A stretch of DNA of 7,696 nt from Actinomycetota bacterium (GTDB taxonomy: Bacteria > Actinomycetota > Thermoleophilia > Solirubrobacterales > Solirubrobacteraceae): assembly GCA_903970315.1 (NCBI GenBank), contig CAJCIJ010000290.1, positions 1 through 7,696 of the forward strand. Direction: 5' to 3'. Shown piece by piece: positions 6,564 through 7,696 of this stretch; within the stretch, counting starts at the first letter, position 1; each line of letters begins with the position of its first letter. The translations under genes were made by a program, and so were the position numbers. A model generated the notes under the pieces. The model was not told where the DNA came from and did no database searches. It was given only the letters and a program-made list of their open reading frames with translations.

Positions 6564-6569
6564 CGAAAC

Positions 6570-7646
6570 GTGAGCGCCCCGACACAGCTCGCCGGTACGG
6601 CCGCCGAACGGGGCCCATCCGCGGCCTCGGAAACGGCCTACGCGGCGCTGCGCGACGGCTGCGGCATTGTGGACCGCTCAGAGCGCGGCAAGCTTGCGCT
6701 CACGGGCTCGCAATCGTTGGAGTTCCTCAATGGCCAGTTGACCAACGAGGTCGCAAGCCTCACCGACGGCCAGGGCTGTTATGCGGCCTTCCTGACCCAC
6801 AAGGGCAAGATGCTGGGCGACGTTCGCGTGCTGGCCACCGCCACCGAGGTCCTGCTTGACACCGAGCGGGTTGCGCTGCAGGCGCTGTTCGACATGATCC
6901 GCCGCTTCAAGCTCGGTTACGACGTCGATTTGCACAAGCGGACCGTGGAGTGTGGTCTATTCAAACTGCATGGCACGCGCGCGCGCGCGGCCATCGCAAA
7001 TGCGAGCACCCACAACCCCTCCTCGGCGGGCGACGCCAGCGACGCCTCGGGGGCCGACCAAAGCGAGGCCTCGGTGGCCGCGACGGAGGACTCATGGGTC
7101 CCCACCGCCGAGCACGCCCACGTCGCCGCAGCGATCGCCGGCCGGCAGGTGCGGGTGATCGGGACCGAGGACGGCGCCGACGTTCTCCTAGCCGCCGCGG
7201 ACGCCGACGTCGTCTGGGAGGCGCTGGTGGCGGCAGGAGCGCACCCTGTGGACGAAGCCGACGCAGAGGTACTTCGCGTGGAGCGCGGCATTCCGCGCTA
7301 CGGGGTCGACATGGACGACACCACAATCCCCCAGGAGGCCGGCATCAACGAGCGTGCGGTGAGCTTCACCAAGGGCTGTTACGTCGGCCAGGAGACGGTG
7401 GCGCGCCTCTACTACCGGGGCAAGCCCAACCGGCACCTACGGGGTTTGAGGCTGACCGAGCCCGTGCCCGCCGGAGCCCAGCTGGTTCTGGACGAGCGTG
7501 CGGTCGGCTCGTTGACGAGCTCTGTGTCGTCAGAGGCCAGGGGCCCGATCGGCCTGGGCATGGTGCGCCGGGAGGTCGAACCGGGAGCCACACTGGAGGT
7601 CGATGGCAGCGATGCCGGCGCCGAAGTGGTCACGCTCCCGTTCTGA
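6570..7646 (+). CDS. ygfZ: YgfZ/GcvT-domain folate-binding protein
   Basis: Tetrahydrofolate-binding protein related to the glycine-cleavage T-protein. YgfZ proteins support synthesis or repair of Fe-S enzymes such as the tRNA-modifying MiaB. From the GTG start it has 358 residues. The N-terminal half shows the family pattern GIVDRSERGKLALTG (32-46), FLNGQLTNEVASL (52-64) and KGKMLGDVRV (78-87). The diagnostic signature KGCYVGQETVARLYYRGKP (268-286) contains the conserved C270, and IPQEAGIN precedes it. The C-terminal barrel segment ends in GLGMVRREVEPG. An Ala/Ser/Asp-rich insert (about residues 145-180) interrupts the middle of the fold. The frame also opens at 6507, but those 21 residues are Arg-rich, overlap the divergent gene and sit upstream of a -10-like TATGCT, so I take GTG 6570. 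The gene looks complete. It is the only gene here with a plausible link to Fe-S enzymes such as FbiC; there is no operon link. Confidence 0.88.
   Translation: MSAPTQLAGTAAERGPSAASETAYAALRDGCGIVDRSERGKLALTGSQSLEFLNGQLTNEVASLTDGQGCYAAFLTHKGKMLGDVRVLATATEVLLDTERVALQALFDMIRRFKLGYDVDLHKRTVECGLFKLHGTRARAAIANASTHNPSSAGDASDASGADQSEASVAATEDSWVPTAEHAHVAAAIAGRQVRVIGTEDGADVLLAAADADVVWEALVAAGAHPVDEADAEVLRVERGIPRYGVDMDDTTIPQEAGINERAVSFTKGCYVGQETVARLYYRGKPNRHLRGLRLTEPVPAGAQLVLDERAVGSLTSSVSSEARGPIGLGMVRREVEPGATLEVDGSDAGAEVVTLPF
6976..6987. repeat. (CG)6 dinucleotide run inside the YgfZ-like gene
   Basis: Six CG dinucleotides in a row encode part of an Arg/Ala stretch (RARA). It lies about 15 bases before the low-complexity insert. 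Such alternating runs can slip in replication and can favour Z-DNA; here the frame stays open through it. Confidence 0.6.
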
Positions 7647-7696
7647 CGCGCGCAGCGGCGACGCCCGCTCCAAGGCTCCCACTGGGCGCGGCGCGC

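Noticed and set aside
6507..6569. ATG start 21 codons upstream of the YgfZ-like GTG
   Set aside because: The extra residues are Arg-rich and non-conserved in style, overlap the divergent gene, and lie upstream of the likely -10 element.
5873..6859. 328-codon plus-strand frame across the phosphatase, the 120-aa gene and the YgfZ-like start
   Set aside because: It is out of frame with both plus-strand genes and its product is an Arg/Pro/Ala-rich shadow without motifs.
7647..7696. Possible terminator or next gene at the right edge
   Set aside because: Fifty GC-rich bases with no T-run after a stem, no start codon with context and too little sequence to judge.

Overview
The window is very GC-rich, has densely packed genes and contains no RNA genes, mobile elements or CRISPR arrays that I can see. 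A fused two-module FO synthase (FbiC, coenzyme F420 pathway), a clade-3-like catalase and sparse Shine-Dalgarno sites point to a high-GC actinobacterium. The style of the proteins, such as the CofG N-terminus and alanine/aspartate-rich inserts, makes me think of Thermoleophilia/Solirubrobacterales. That placement is inference from memory, not a search result.

Layout. Bases 1-4339 are a minus-strand block read right to left: catalase (4339-2828), FO synthase (2722-374), then, after 15 bases, an alpha/beta hydrolase with an aspartate nucleophile that runs off the left edge (358-1). Bases 4340-4519 are a divergent intergenic region. It carries the catalase ribosome binding site, a 7-base inverted repeat in unusually AT-containing DNA, and a GC palindrome. 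Bases 4520-6225 are a plus-strand pair: a NMT1/THI5-type substrate-binding lipoprotein and a histidine phosphatase, overlapping by 4 bases (GTGA). A 120-residue unrecognised His/Trp-rich protein lies on the minus strand (6523-6161), and its end overlaps the phosphatase tail-to-tail by 65 bases. It diverges, across only 46 bases, from a YgfZ/GcvT-like protein on the plus strand (6570-7646). Bases 7647-7696 show nothing I can assign.

How the genes may work together. FbiC makes the deazaflavin FO from a riboflavin intermediate and tyrosine, using two radical-SAM [4Fe-4S] clusters. Catalase removes peroxide, and YgfZ-family proteins support Fe-S enzymes, so a loose theme of redox and Fe-S maintenance can be read here; it is inference only. 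The lipoprotein resembles binding proteins for pyrimidine/flavin-type vitamin precursors, but no permease or ATPase is present, so its ligand is open.

Most of the window is ordinary metabolic sequence. I do not see convincing evidence of a new multi-gene system. The items most worth a second look are the His/Trp-rich orphan protein, the overlapping lipoprotein-phosphatase pair, the back-to-back apparently leaderless promoters, and the low-complexity inserts inside conserved enzymes.
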